A stretch of 18,579 bases of DNA, taken from assembly GCA_964350135.1 (NCBI GenBank), contig CAYGJN010000050.1, positions 1-18,579 of the forward strand, in the 5' to 3' direction. Origin of the DNA: CAYGJN01 sp964350135 (lineage in GTDB: Bacteria; Bdellovibrionota; Bacteriovoracia; Bacteriovoracales; Bacteriovoracaceae). Positions within the stretch are counted from its first letter, which is position 1; every line of letters begins with the position of its first letter. The notes below the pieces were generated by a model. The model was not told the DNA's origin, made no database searches, and saw only the letters and a program-made list of their open reading frames with translations. This document shows positions 6,541 through 14,658 of the stretch, piece after piece. Position numbers and translations under genes: made by a program.

Positions 6541-7032
6541 TTAAGTAATTTTCTTCTTTAGAGTTTTTTTCTTGCTATATTTTTTAACTTTACCTTTGCC
6601 TAATACATATGATTTTCCAGGATCAACCAAAAAGTGTCCGCGCATAGCTTCACGACCTAAAAGCATTCGAAAACCCATAATATCTCTATTAACTAATGTA
6701 AGTTCAATTTCCCATTCATATTGACCAATAGAAATAAGTGTGTGAATTACTGGTCTTTTTGTTTGTGTGCCGACTGAGCTTTTAATATGTCTTGTATCAA
6801 TTAGTGGCGCTTCACACTTAATTTTTCCTTTTGAGGACTTTTGTTGTGGAAAAACCATAAACCTAACAAAGGGCTTACCTTTTTTTTTGAAAAATTCAAT
6901 GTCTGTAGCATGTAGAGCAGAGGTCCTTGCGCCAGTATCTACCTTAACCTTAATATTCTTAGCCTTTAGTTCAGGTAGATTAATCCATTCTCTCCAGCCA
7001 AGAATATCCTTAAAATTTTTTATTTTAGTCAT
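6541..7032 (-). CDS. rimB: RimB-like retropepsin-fold protease (COG4067, 'ATP-dependent zinc protease' family)
   Basis: The 163-residue protein shows the full family signature: ILGWREWINLPELKAKNIKV leading into KVDTGARTSALHA (residues ~29-41, with the D-T-G-A aspartic-protease motif), and GFRMLLGREAMRG near 120-132, the second half of the retropepsin-like fold. Despite its historical database name it is an aspartyl-protease fold, not a zinc enzyme. In Pseudomonas, RimB acts against RimK-dependent glutamylation of S6; the same pairing here (19 bp apart) supports that role. The C-terminus is strongly basic (KVKKYSKKKTLKKKIT). It is the first gene of the minus-strand operon, starts at ATG 7032, and has only a weak ribosome site. 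I see no convincing promoter in 7033-7104. Confidence 0.88.
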   Translation of the reverse strand: MTKIKNFKDILGWREWINLPELKAKNIKVKVDTGARTSALHATDIEFFKKKGKPFVRFMVFPQQKSSKGKIKCEAPLIDTRHIKSSVGTQTKRPVIHTLISIGQYEWEIELTLVNRDIMGFRMLLGREAMRGHFLVDPGKSYVLGKGKVKKYSKKKTLKKKIT

Positions 7033-7104
7033 AAATTAATTCATCAAATGGGGTTAATATAAACATATATTTAATTAGGGCACTTATAATGAAAGCATAT
7101 TAGC

Positions 7105-7188
7105 ATGGATTCAGAAAAAGAACTCTCAAATCTTAGGGCGAAACTTAAACTAACGCAGAGAAAAAAGGCAGAGGTTGTAAGGTCCTAG
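7105..7188 (+). CDS. Possible 27-residue peptide in the rimB-mscS gap
   Basis: In the 218-base gap between the divergent operons there is a short frame from ATG 7105 to TAG 7188. The peptide is basic and probably helical; LRAKLKLTQRKKAEVV faintly resembles the first helices of an Xre-type helix-turn-helix domain, so it might be the stump of a lost regulator. No good ribosome site is visible (TTAGC upstream). It could equally be chance coding. The rest of the gap holds the putative mscS promoter and nothing else I can name. Confidence 0.2.
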   Translation: MDSEKELSNLRAKLKLTQRKKAEVVRS

Positions 7189-7203
7189 TCTGGACTGTTT
7201 TTA

Positions 7204-7233
7204 TTGACAGTTTTAATCATCACCATAATAAAT
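7204..7233 (+). promoter_or_regulatory. Candidate promoter for the MscS-family gene
   Basis: A consensus TTGACA at 7204-7209 is followed at 16-19 bases by poor -10 matches in AATAATAAATA (7225-7234). The ribosome site GAGAG (7241-7245) and ATG at 7251 come directly after, giving a very short leader. The -35 is perfect but the -10 weak, so confidence is limited. Confidence 0.35.
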
Positions 7234-7250
7234 ACATAAAGAGAGTTACA

Positions 7251-8081
7251 ATGAAAGCATTTGAAGAGTTTGTCCAAAAATTCCCTTATATACACCTAGT
7301 CTATCTATCATTGGCGCTTGTTGTTATTTATACAATCGTTCGTTATTTTATCATTAGAAAAATAGAAAACAGTGAGATTGATACTGAAGAAGATAAAGTA
7401 ATCAACAAGCGAAGAGTTAATGAATATGGAAAATTTATTCTCTTCTTTGCAATTATATCTTTATGGTTTTCTCAATTACAAAATGTTTTTGTTTCATTAT
7501 TGGTTTTTGCATCTGCTATCGTTCTTGCCTTCAAGGAAGTGATTATGTGCATAACGGGTGGATTCTTAATCCGTCTGAATAAGCATTTTAAATCAGGTGA
7601 TAGAATAGAGATTAGTGGAATAAGAGGCTTTGTATTAGAAAAAAAACTAACAGGGACCAAATTATTAGAATTGGGCCCTGAAAAAAACTCCCAGCAAACG
7701 ACAGGTAATATTATTACAATTCCCAATAGCTTATTTTTAAGTAATATAACCTCTAATCAGTCATATTTTCAGGACTTTTCTATTCGTTCCTTTATTTTTT
7801 CTCCACTGGATCAAGGCAATATCGAAGAGACAGAAGAAATTCTTTTAGATATAGCTAACAAAATAGCGAAGCCTTATTTAAAAAGGGCTTCAGACTCTAT
7901 ATCTAGGTTTTGCAAAAGAGAAGGTATTATAATTCCTACAATTGAGCCAAGAGTAAAATTGCTTCTGTCGGAGGCAAATGAGGTTAAACTTTTATTAAAG
8001 TTGGCGGTTGATAATAAAAAAATTGCAGAGATAGAGCAAAGGTTGTTTAGAGAGTTTCTTACTCATAAAAAATCAAAATAA
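7251..8081 (+). CDS. Small-conductance mechanosensitive channel, MscS family
   Basis: The 276-residue protein has hydrophobic helices at about 15-35, 61-80 and 80-107. The last leads into the family core: SLLVFASAIVLAFKEVIM, GGFLIRL, the F-K-S-G-D-R-I loop at ~113-119, GIRGFVLEKKLTGTKLLELG, and NIITIPNS at 153-160, matching the beta domain of MscS. It would release solutes under hypo-osmotic stress from the inner membrane. The C-terminal part (residues ~175-270) is less conserved and charged. GAGAG precedes the ATG by five bases. Its last nine bases overlap the end of the convergent SGNH gene. Proximity to a Kef-type antiporter on the other side of the gap fits an ion/osmotic theme but the two are not co-transcribed. 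Confidence 0.88.
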   Translation: MKAFEEFVQKFPYIHLVYLSLALVVIYTIVRYFIIRKIENSEIDTEEDKVINKRRVNEYGKFILFFAIISLWFSQLQNVFVSLLVFASAIVLAFKEVIMCITGGFLIRLNKHFKSGDRIEISGIRGFVLEKKLTGTKLLELGPEKNSQQTTGNIITIPNSLFLSNITSNQSYFQDFSIRSFIFSPLDQGNIEETEEILLDIANKIAKPYLKRASDSISRFCKREGIIIPTIEPRVKLLLSEANEVKLLLKLAVDNKKIAEIEQRLFREFLTHKKSK

Positions 8082-9773
8082 TTTTTTTGAATAGTCCAGC
8101 AAGTGAAATAGACCTTGTCCATCATTCTTTGTATTTATTAACAAAAGACTGATCGCCCCTTTTATAGGGTAATTTTCTACTTCAAAATCAAAACCATTTT
8201 CTAGATGAGAGCGAAATAGAAGAATTGATTTGTTAATATTGACAAGCTTGTGATGGGTATGAGGATAGCTTCGATCCTCTCCTCGTATTAAAGAGCCAAT
8301 TTTTTTATTATTAATAAAGATATCTATGTCTGGATACTTTTCAAGATTAGATATAAATCTTAGATAGGGGTCGATTTCAAATATATTATTATTAATATGA
8401 AGGATGCTGAGATTATTAGAGATTTTTTTAGACAGACCTATAAATCTTTTTTCTCCAGCATCTATAAAGTATAGTTTTCCCTCTAGTGCAAAGTCATAAG
8501 AAGGAATAGCTTCAATTTTTTTGTAGTCATCATGTTTTATAATATAGAGCGATTTATAATTAGAAAGCCTTCTCTGGTTATCATCAAGATTTGGGGCTTT
8601 TTGAAATATAGCTTTCTTGTCTTTTACTATTAAGGCAGACATTAATATATTTTTGTTAAGAGTGAGGTTCGCAAAGCTAAAGCTCTGGGTAGAGGATGTA
8701 GTGCTAATTTTATTACTCAGAGAAAGCTTTAAGTAATGCTCAGGTTTTTTATCACTAATACCTAAAAAAGAGAGAACTTCATTTGCAAAATGATTATAAA
8801 AAAATGCATTTGTATGACAACAAGGTGTCTTATAAAGAGATGGATTCATATGTATATACTTGTCCCAGTTCAACTTTCCTGTTTTGATACTAGTTTCTTT
8901 ATCTAGAATATTTATAAGTTCATCCGAATTGGTGAAAACAAATACCGCTTTCATTTTTTCATCAACTTTATTAAATAGCTTTTGATAAAGAGGGTGGGCT
9001 CTCTGGCTAGGATGTGAGTAGCGATAACTTAAAAGCGGATTTCGAATTGGCCTACCCTTAATTGAAAATACTTGAAGTAGGGGCACTAGGTAATAGTCAT
9101 TTAGAATATATTTTAAAGGCGGAAAGTATCCATAGTAATCCATGATGGCTTCCTTTCTGCTATTGGCCTTAACTTTAACCAATTGGAGATTTTCATTTTT
9201 ATCTAAAAAATAAAGTCCATGCGGTGGAGTGTTAAATGATTTAGCTCTTGTATAGCTAGTATAGCGAAATGATACATCTCTGTGGTCATGAAAGCTTGGA
9301 GTGAGAAATATTGCATAGTCTAGCTCGTATTTTTGATAAAAATATTCCCACAGAAAATATGATTGAACTAGGCCATAGCTGCCGACACCAAAATTAATGA
9401 ACTCAATATCATTTCTATATTTAGAAATTTTTTTTTGAAGAATTGAAGAGATATCCATTTGAGTATCTGTTTCACTACCTTCTATGAAAGATCCCCCAAA
9501 GAGACCAATGCGAATTTTAATATTAGAAGGCTTTTCTAGAGGAAAATTAATATAAGAGCTTTTATGATGACCCCTTGGCATCCAGCCTTGGTTGATTAAA
9601 AATTCTTTATCTATGTGGTATTTTTTATATTGCTCTGGGGTGAACTCTTTTATATCAGCAAAAATAAAATCTTCAAGGTTTTTTATCCTAGAATAGTTTT
9701 TTAAATAAATAATACTTACAAATATTACTGTTCCTAAAAAAAAGGTTAATAGATAGAAAGTGATTTTTTTCAT
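8073..9773 (-). CDS. Membrane-anchored SGNH/GDSL-hydrolase-like protein with C-terminal extension
   Basis: The 566-residue protein has an N-terminal signal anchor (residues ~4-24) and then an SGNH-like core. Block I is IRIGLFGGSFIEGSE with the putative nucleophile S95; the oxyanion-asparagine block is INFGVGSYGLVQSYF (N127), as in SGNH proteins of polysaccharide clusters. The expected D-x-x-H block is probably TPCCHTNAFFYNHFANEVL (H320), but the residue three before the histidine is P317 rather than aspartate, so the triad is incomplete or rearranged. Residues ~345-566 form a beta-rich extension with no domain I can name. Likely periplasmic; possible O-acyl transfer or hydrolysis on a glycan, or a non-catalytic relative. 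It ends convergently, overlapping mscS by 9 bp, and starts 43 bp from the divergent DUF5989 gene. Confidence 0.7.
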   Translation of the reverse strand: MKKITFYLLTFFLGTVIFVSIIYLKNYSRIKNLEDFIFADIKEFTPEQYKKYHIDKEFLINQGWMPRGHHKSSYINFPLEKPSNIKIRIGLFGGSFIEGSETDTQMDISSILQKKISKYRNDIEFINFGVGSYGLVQSYFLWEYFYQKYELDYAIFLTPSFHDHRDVSFRYTSYTRAKSFNTPPHGLYFLDKNENLQLVKVKANSRKEAIMDYYGYFPPLKYILNDYYLVPLLQVFSIKGRPIRNPLLSYRYSHPSQRAHPLYQKLFNKVDEKMKAVFVFTNSDELINILDKETSIKTGKLNWDKYIHMNPSLYKTPCCHTNAFFYNHFANEVLSFLGISDKKPEHYLKLSLSNKISTTSSTQSFSFANLTLNKNILMSALIVKDKKAIFQKAPNLDDNQRRLSNYKSLYIIKHDDYKKIEAIPSYDFALEGKLYFIDAGEKRFIGLSKKISNNLSILHINNNIFEIDPYLRFISNLEKYPDIDIFINNKKIGSLIRGEDRSYPHTHHKLVNINKSILLFRSHLENGFDFEVENYPIKGAISLLLINTKNDGQGLFHLLDYSKKLF

Positions 9774-9816
9774 TATTTATTTAATTGGCATATCTTTTTA
9801 TGATAATATCTCTCAT

Positions 9817-9969
9817 ATGATAGATTTCTTAAAAGAGTATATTGAGTTTTTAAAAGAGAGAAAAAAGCCCTTTCTCTGGATCATTTCAATATTTATCATT
9901 TTTATCTCTGTTCTTATTTTTTCATCCCAGGGAAGTGCAATTTCACCTTTTATCTACGCTTTGTTTTAA
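9817..9969 (+). CDS. DUF5989-family small membrane protein
   Basis: The 50-residue protein from ATG 9817 matches the DUF5989 pattern: MIDFLKEYIEFLKERKKPFL, a single membrane helix (WIISIFIIFISVLIFSS), then QGSAISPFIYALF, whose QGSA..PF(I/V)Y(T/A)LF ending is highly characteristic. The frame could be extended upstream to 9760 but those 19 residues do not belong to the family, so the internal ATG is preferred. Function is unknown; the family tends to sit beside SGNH-hydrolase and carbamoyltransferase genes in surface-sugar clusters, and here it lies between two SGNH-like genes. Its last 20 bases overlap the 3' end of the convergent SGNH gene. The ribosome site is weak. Confidence 0.8.
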   Translation: MIDFLKEYIEFLKERKKPFLWIISIFIIFISVLIFSSQGSAISPFIYALF

Positions 9970-11184
9970 AAAACAACTTTTTTGCAATATGATTTCCAAT
10001 ACTTTCTGCTAAGAGATTTTGACCATCTTGGATTCCTTCAGGCAAGGGGTATTGCCAAGAAAAATGAATATGGTCTACATAGTATGAGCCTTTTTTATCT
10101 TTTAAAATATCCAGTAGTGAATAATTTATAATATTTTCATTGGTAATTCTTTTGGAGACTTGCTCTACAATATACTTATACCTGGGAGCATATTCTGGGT
10201 TTCTAGTAATTTCTTTTTCTTTCTCACTAAGTGTTTTGAATAAACCCGGAATTGGTTGGAAAAATACCAAAAATGAAACATTATTAAGTTTTGCAATAGC
10301 ATTAATTTGTTTTAGGTATTTAACATATTGTGAAATATTAAAATCAATAATTTTATTTTTATCTTTCAGTCCAAGATCATACTTTTGATATGCTTGATGA
10401 TATCTAGGCCCTCCATGAGGAGAATATAATTTTTTAATAGAGTTAAAAGTAAATAGGCCTAAGTAAGAAAAGCTAAAATTAGTCTTAATATAGTTTTGAA
10501 CATCATAGAGAAAATAATTTAGATGATAATTAATAGGCTTAGGGTAGAAATATGAATTCATTTGATAAAAAGTATAAGGAGGAGAATTTAATTTATGTTC
10601 ATGAATTACTTGATTTTCATTAAAACCTTCAAGTGTAATAATAGCATCTGACAATTCCGCCATTTCCATAGAAACAATAACTTGATGAGGTTGTTTATAT
10701 CCACCAAGTGCACCGTTAATAATTTTGAAAGGTTTTCCCGTGGGAGAGATAAAGTTTTCATTCAGATATTCTTGAAAGATGTATTGAGCAATTTGAGTGC
10801 TGGGTGAAGGTCGTGCGGCAGCGTCAGACAGNNNNNNNNNNCACTTAAGTCAGCGACAGACCCTCCGCCAACTAAAATATTATAAATACCTTTTTCTTTT
10901 GAAATACTTTGTTTATTGCCTGAAAATCCAAACTTGTTTGCTTCTGTCTTGCATTTTTTTTCAATTCTTCTTCTATAGCCTAAATGTACATCTGGTTGGA
11001 TATAACTGACAAAATTGCAGCCACTCATTTTGTCCCAAAAGCTAGACATTTCTTGAAGCTTTTTACGTGGGGAAAAAAAGCCTCCTTCTTGAATGGAATA
11101 AAATACAAAACTGACCAACTCTAATAGCCCAACAATAAGAGCAAAGCTTAGAATAATAAAAAATTGTTTTTTAAAAAATTTCAT
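9950..11184 (-). CDS. Membrane-anchored SGNH/GDSL-hydrolase-like protein, split by an assembly gap
   Basis: Two parts are one gene. The 5' part runs from ATG 11184 (MKFFKK, signal anchor at ~7-30) to block I YNILVGGGSVADLS (putative nucleophile S109), then ten N at 10832-10841. After the gap the frame continues LSDAAARPSPSTQIAQYIF, then INGALGGYKQPHQVI (the second SGNH block), then SFLVFFQPIPG and YVDHIHFSW, whose D-x-x-H is the expected C-terminal catalytic pair. With ten N the halves are out of frame; a true gap of 2 modulo 3 bases restores one frame of about 410 codons. It starts one base after the stop of the radical SAM gene, so the two form an operon. Likely acts in the periplasm on acyl or other ester groups of a surface polymer. 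Its 3' end overlaps the DUF5989 gene. Confidence 0.8.
10832..10841. other. Assembly gap (10 N)
   Basis: Ten N lie inside the SGNH gene between its first and second conserved blocks. The number is probably a placeholder. Both flanks encode Leu-Ser on the minus strand (tta-agt before, ctg-tct after), and similar short words flank the gap (GTCAGACAG and GTCAGCGACAG), so the missing piece may be small or the contig ends may overlap. Confidence 0.95.
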
Positions 11185-11185
11185 T

Positions 11186-12379
11186 TTAATTATTAGGGCT
11201 TTCTTCTGACATGCGAATACCATCATCACCGCAAGTTGTTGCACAGGAGTAAAGAGGTGTATTTGAGTTTTTCTTAGAAATACCTGTTGCTATATAGTTA
11301 AAAACATCGCCATGGACAATATCTTGAATAGAGTTTTTTAATGCATTAATTTTTTCAATGCCACCATTGCTATCGATGAGTTCTCTAATCTCACGACTTT
11401 CAATTTGATCCCAAAAGCCATAATAGGGCCAAGCTGTCCAGCAGCAAGGGAAGACATTTCCAAGATGATCAATATAAATACTTTTATCTTTTTTAACTCT
11501 GCAGTTAATGGAACATGTTTTAGAGAACTCCTCCCGTTGCTTTTTTTGCTCAGGAGTAAGGGTTCTAAATTTATGTTCATTAGGAGATAAATCAAGTTCT
11601 AGTTTGTGGTTGCTATCTTTTAAACCTTGTTCAGCTTCTTTAAGGTCTGAAACTCTAAAGTCATCAGAAACATTAGTATTAACATTTGATTCATTCTTAG
11701 CAGCCTCAAGAAAATATTGAAACTTCATGGTTTTGTCATAAACGGGATTACCATTCACCATTTGATCTCCAACCAATTTACTAGTAAAGCGTCCGGTCTT
11801 TTTAAAAACAAATCGCTTAAACCCCATAGACTTACTAAGATTTCGAGCTTTATCTATTTGATGCTCGTTATGTCTAAAGGCAATAAAATCCCAAGCTGCT
11901 TGGCCACCAGCTTCAATAAAGGCAGAGGCATTTTTCATAATATTGTCCCAATGAACATTGAGTCGGTATAAATGATTACTGTGCTCCAGACCATCAATAC
12001 TAAAATGAACCTCGCTATGACCTTCTTTGAAGTAGGGAGCTATACTTGCCCACCATTCCGGTGAGTTTAGACCCCCATTACTATGAAATCTAAAGATCAC
12101 TCGAGGATTTTGTTCACGAAACCAATGAAGTATTTCTGAAACATCTTTTCCCGCTGCGGGATCGCCATAGTTACCATTAAAAGTTATTCCTTTTATTCTA
12201 GAGGCAAACTCAACAGGGAAAATTTTTTTAATATCATTAAGGTTCAATGACTTAAGCTTTAAATTAGGATTAACCTTGGATCCTAAAATACTTCTAGCGC
12301 ACATAGAGCATAGGGCATTGCATTGACTTGTTAATTCAATATGGATAGCGGTAATATCTTTGTAGTCATAAAGTAACAA
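11186..12379 (-). CDS. Radical SAM protein with C-terminal SPASM/twitch-like cysteine region
   Basis: The 397-residue protein has the radical SAM cluster motif C20-x3-C24-x2-C27 (ELTSQCNALCSMC), a GNYGDPAAGKD block near 69-79 in the place of the glycine-rich SAM-binding motif, and HFSIDGLEHSNHLYR near 125-139. The C-terminal part has further cysteines, C289, C293, C312, C313, C379 and C383, in the SPASM/twitch arrangement (...DHLGNVFPCCW), suggesting one auxiliary Fe-S cluster. The substrate is unknown. It starts at TTG 12379 with AGGAG six bases upstream. The SGNH gene begins one base after its stop. A paralogue with the same cysteine layout lies at 15922-17139. In this setting a role in modifying a surface sugar or a peptide is possible, but the sequence does not decide. 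Confidence 0.88.
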   Translation of the reverse strand: MLLYDYKDITAIHIELTSQCNALCSMCARSILGSKVNPNLKLKSLNLNDIKKIFPVEFASRIKGITFNGNYGDPAAGKDVSEILHWFREQNPRVIFRFHSNGGLNSPEWWASIAPYFKEGHSEVHFSIDGLEHSNHLYRLNVHWDNIMKNASAFIEAGGQAAWDFIAFRHNEHQIDKARNLSKSMGFKRFVFKKTGRFTSKLVGDQMVNGNPVYDKTMKFQYFLEAAKNESNVNTNVSDDFRVSDLKEAEQGLKDSNHKLELDLSPNEHKFRTLTPEQKKQREEFSKTCSINCRVKKDKSIYIDHLGNVFPCCWTAWPYYGFWDQIESREIRELIDSNGGIEKINALKNSIQDIVHGDVFNYIATGISKKNSNTPLYSCATTCGDDGIRMSEESPNN

Positions 12380-12417
12380 TCTCTGCTCCTGTAGCTTTTA
12401 AGAATAGGATAAAGTTC

Positions 12418-14658
12418 ATGAACTTAAAACTATTAATTCCCATATTGGTAGTCGCATTAATATCGTTAGACATGATCCAGTCTTTGGTCAAAATTAACCT
12501 GACTCTTTTTACAAAAAAGCATTTTGATTCAGTTTCAAGTTTTGGCTATGGCCCTTCTAGGCATAGCAGTATTTATTCATCTGTAGATGATAAATATAGT
12601 TTTGAAAAAATTAATCACCCAATTCTATCAAAGATAAAAACCAGAGGCGGGCAGATTCTTTATATAGACGGTAAAACCTGGTCAAGACACTCAGGAGAAA
12701 AGACTAATAACGGCGTGGCCCTAATCACAGGTATGAAAAAGATAGCTCTTTTTTATCTAGATACTGAAGATATTGAAATTATAAAAGAATACAAAAGAGA
12801 AAATATTGAGCGTGCAACACCTGCAATAGATACTTCGAGAGGTCTTATCTATTATATGACTAAAAAGTATATGAGAGTAATTAATTTTAAGGGAGAAGAA
12901 CTTTCAATAATACCATCACCTCTAAATAAGCCTCTGAGCAAATCTTTTGAAGTTGCTCCTTCTTATAATACAGAGATGTCTTATTGCAGTACTTCCATTG
13001 GGATTTATCAGAAAAAAGATAAAAATATTATTTATATTGGTTGTTCTGGGAAAACTTGGGACTTTGATAAAAACCAAGACGGTTATGGAACACAAAAAGG
13101 TGGAGTTGGCTTAATGGCTACTTATCACACTGACAAAAATGGCCTTTTTGTTAGTGACGTAGATAAAAGAAAAATTTTCCTTGGTAGTAAAATAACTAAG
13201 AGAAAGTGGTCAGGTTATAATACAGGTCTTTGGATGGGAGGTAGCTCACCTTCTCTTGATAAGGATGGGAATATTTATCCAATATGGGCCAATGGACTTG
13301 TATACCCAGAGGAAGAAAATTATGGATGTACTTTAACAAGAGTTAATCTTGAGTCCAACAAAATAGAAAAGCTGAACTCTGAAGATTTAGGATATTTAAC
13401 TACTCAAAAAAAAGGCTATCAGGAATGTTATATAGGAAATCTTGAGTGGGGATCTTCTGGTGGGCCAATTGCAAAGATTAATAATAAACAGTTTATTTTC
13501 TTAAAAGGAAAACTTTCTCATTTAACAGCAGTGCAAACAAATAAACTTCATGGTTATAGAGATGAAACAAAACTTATATCGTACAGAGTTAACCAAGGGC
13601 TGAAAGATAACTCAATATCATCACCTACGATAATTCCCAAAGCTGAAACTTTAATAGTTGGAGTAGCTAGCGAATACCGTGGAAGAAGAGGGGGGAGTTT
13701 TATTGGGGAAAAGAGAGTTGAAAAAATTATTTTGGAAGATATTAATACAGAAATTAATAAAGGTAGCAAGTGTATAGGGTATGCTTTTTCCCAAAAAAGA
13801 AAAGATACAGTGGCATACAATTTTTGGTACTCAGGTAATTATTATAAACAGCTTTTCCTAGCAGAGGCAGGGAGCGAACTAGAAAAAAAACTATCAAACT
13901 GGGGTGAGAAAAATTACTTCGTTGATCATTTTACTCATGGGCTAAAAAAAACAGGTCCACCATTTATAAAAATTGGTCCTACTTTTTATCTAGCTAAAAG
14001 ATCTTTCAGGGCCAACAAAGATTTCGAAAAAATACCTTTAGTTAAAATCTTGAAAAAACATCAAAATGTAAGGTCTAGCGCTAAGAGCCTGAGCGAAAAA
14101 GAGGCACGAAATTTAATAGTTGATAAGTACTATAATAACTCACATTATCTTTTGAAGTCTAAAGAAAAAAATAGTCCATTTAGAGATTGTACACTTTCTA
14201 ACAAAAGCCTATTTGGATTATCCATGTTTGGATTTGAGTTTAAAGAGGATATAAAAAAAGATGTAAACTGGAAGGTAGATCTTTTGGAGTTTGATGGAGA
14301 GAGCTTTAGAAACCTGAAAACCTTCAAACCATATGGATACTTACAAAATAGTAAAATACTACATTCAAACCCACTCCTTAGTTATGATAGTGATCTAAAC
14401 CCTCTTTACATGTATGTTCCTATTCATAACTCAACAACTAACTCAAGTGGATTTGCAATTGCTGTTATTGATCTTAAAAAAAGTAAAGTTAAAGAAGTTT
14501 TAGAGCTAGACCATGAAATTTCCAAATCACTACCAACTCTTATCGGGAAATGGCTCCTTGTTTCAACGGTAAGAGGAAGGCCGTATATTTTCAAAGCAAA
14601 ACTAAATATTTGGAAAACATTTATAGAGAATCTGGTTGTTTATAAAATATTTAGTTAA
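12418..14658 (+). CDS. Large exported protein, probably propeller-like, function unknown
   Basis: The 746-residue protein begins with an N-terminal signal or anchor segment (residues ~4-22, LLIPILVVALISLDMIQSL). The rest shows repeated short beta-strand patterns around phrases such as TPAIDTSRGLIYYMT, SSPSLDKDGNIYPIW, SPTIIPKAETLIVGV and LLSYDSDLNPLYMYV. The recurring S/T-P-(S/A/T)-(I/L)-D... strands followed by a hydrophobic strand are typical of PQQ- or WD-like beta-propellers, so a propeller is inferred, not proven. No catalytic motif is recognised. AGGA lies about 9 bases before ATG 12418. It diverges from the radical SAM gene across 38 bp and overlaps the end of the convergent membrane-protein gene by 8 bp. 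Likely periplasmic or surface exposed. Confidence 0.75.
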   Translation: MNLKLLIPILVVALISLDMIQSLVKINLTLFTKKHFDSVSSFGYGPSRHSSIYSSVDDKYSFEKINHPILSKIKTRGGQILYIDGKTWSRHSGEKTNNGVALITGMKKIALFYLDTEDIEIIKEYKRENIERATPAIDTSRGLIYYMTKKYMRVINFKGEELSIIPSPLNKPLSKSFEVAPSYNTEMSYCSTSIGIYQKKDKNIIYIGCSGKTWDFDKNQDGYGTQKGGVGLMATYHTDKNGLFVSDVDKRKIFLGSKITKRKWSGYNTGLWMGGSSPSLDKDGNIYPIWANGLVYPEEENYGCTLTRVNLESNKIEKLNSEDLGYLTTQKKGYQECYIGNLEWGSSGGPIAKINNKQFIFLKGKLSHLTAVQTNKLHGYRDETKLISYRVNQGLKDNSISSPTIIPKAETLIVGVASEYRGRRGGSFIGEKRVEKIILEDINTEINKGSKCIGYAFSQKRKDTVAYNFWYSGNYYKQLFLAEAGSELEKKLSNWGEKNYFVDHFTHGLKKTGPPFIKIGPTFYLAKRSFRANKDFEKIPLVKILKKHQNVRSSAKSLSEKEARNLIVDKYYNNSHYLLKSKEKNSPFRDCTLSNKSLFGLSMFGFEFKEDIKKDVNWKVDLLEFDGESFRNLKTFKPYGYLQNSKILHSNPLLSYDSDLNPLYMYVPIHNSTTNSSGFAIAVIDLKKSKVKEVLELDHEISKSLPTLIGKWLLVSTVRGRPYIFKAKLNIWKTFIENLVVYKIFS

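Noticed and set aside
9760..9816. Upstream extension of the DUF5989 gene
   Set aside because: The extra residues are not part of the family and would overlap the start of the divergent SGNH gene.
10762..10831. Reading of CLTLPHDLHPALKLL after the N gap as the real end of the first SGNH half
   Set aside because: Another frame continues straight into the conserved NGALGGYKQPHQ block, so this is a phase artefact of the ten-N placeholder.
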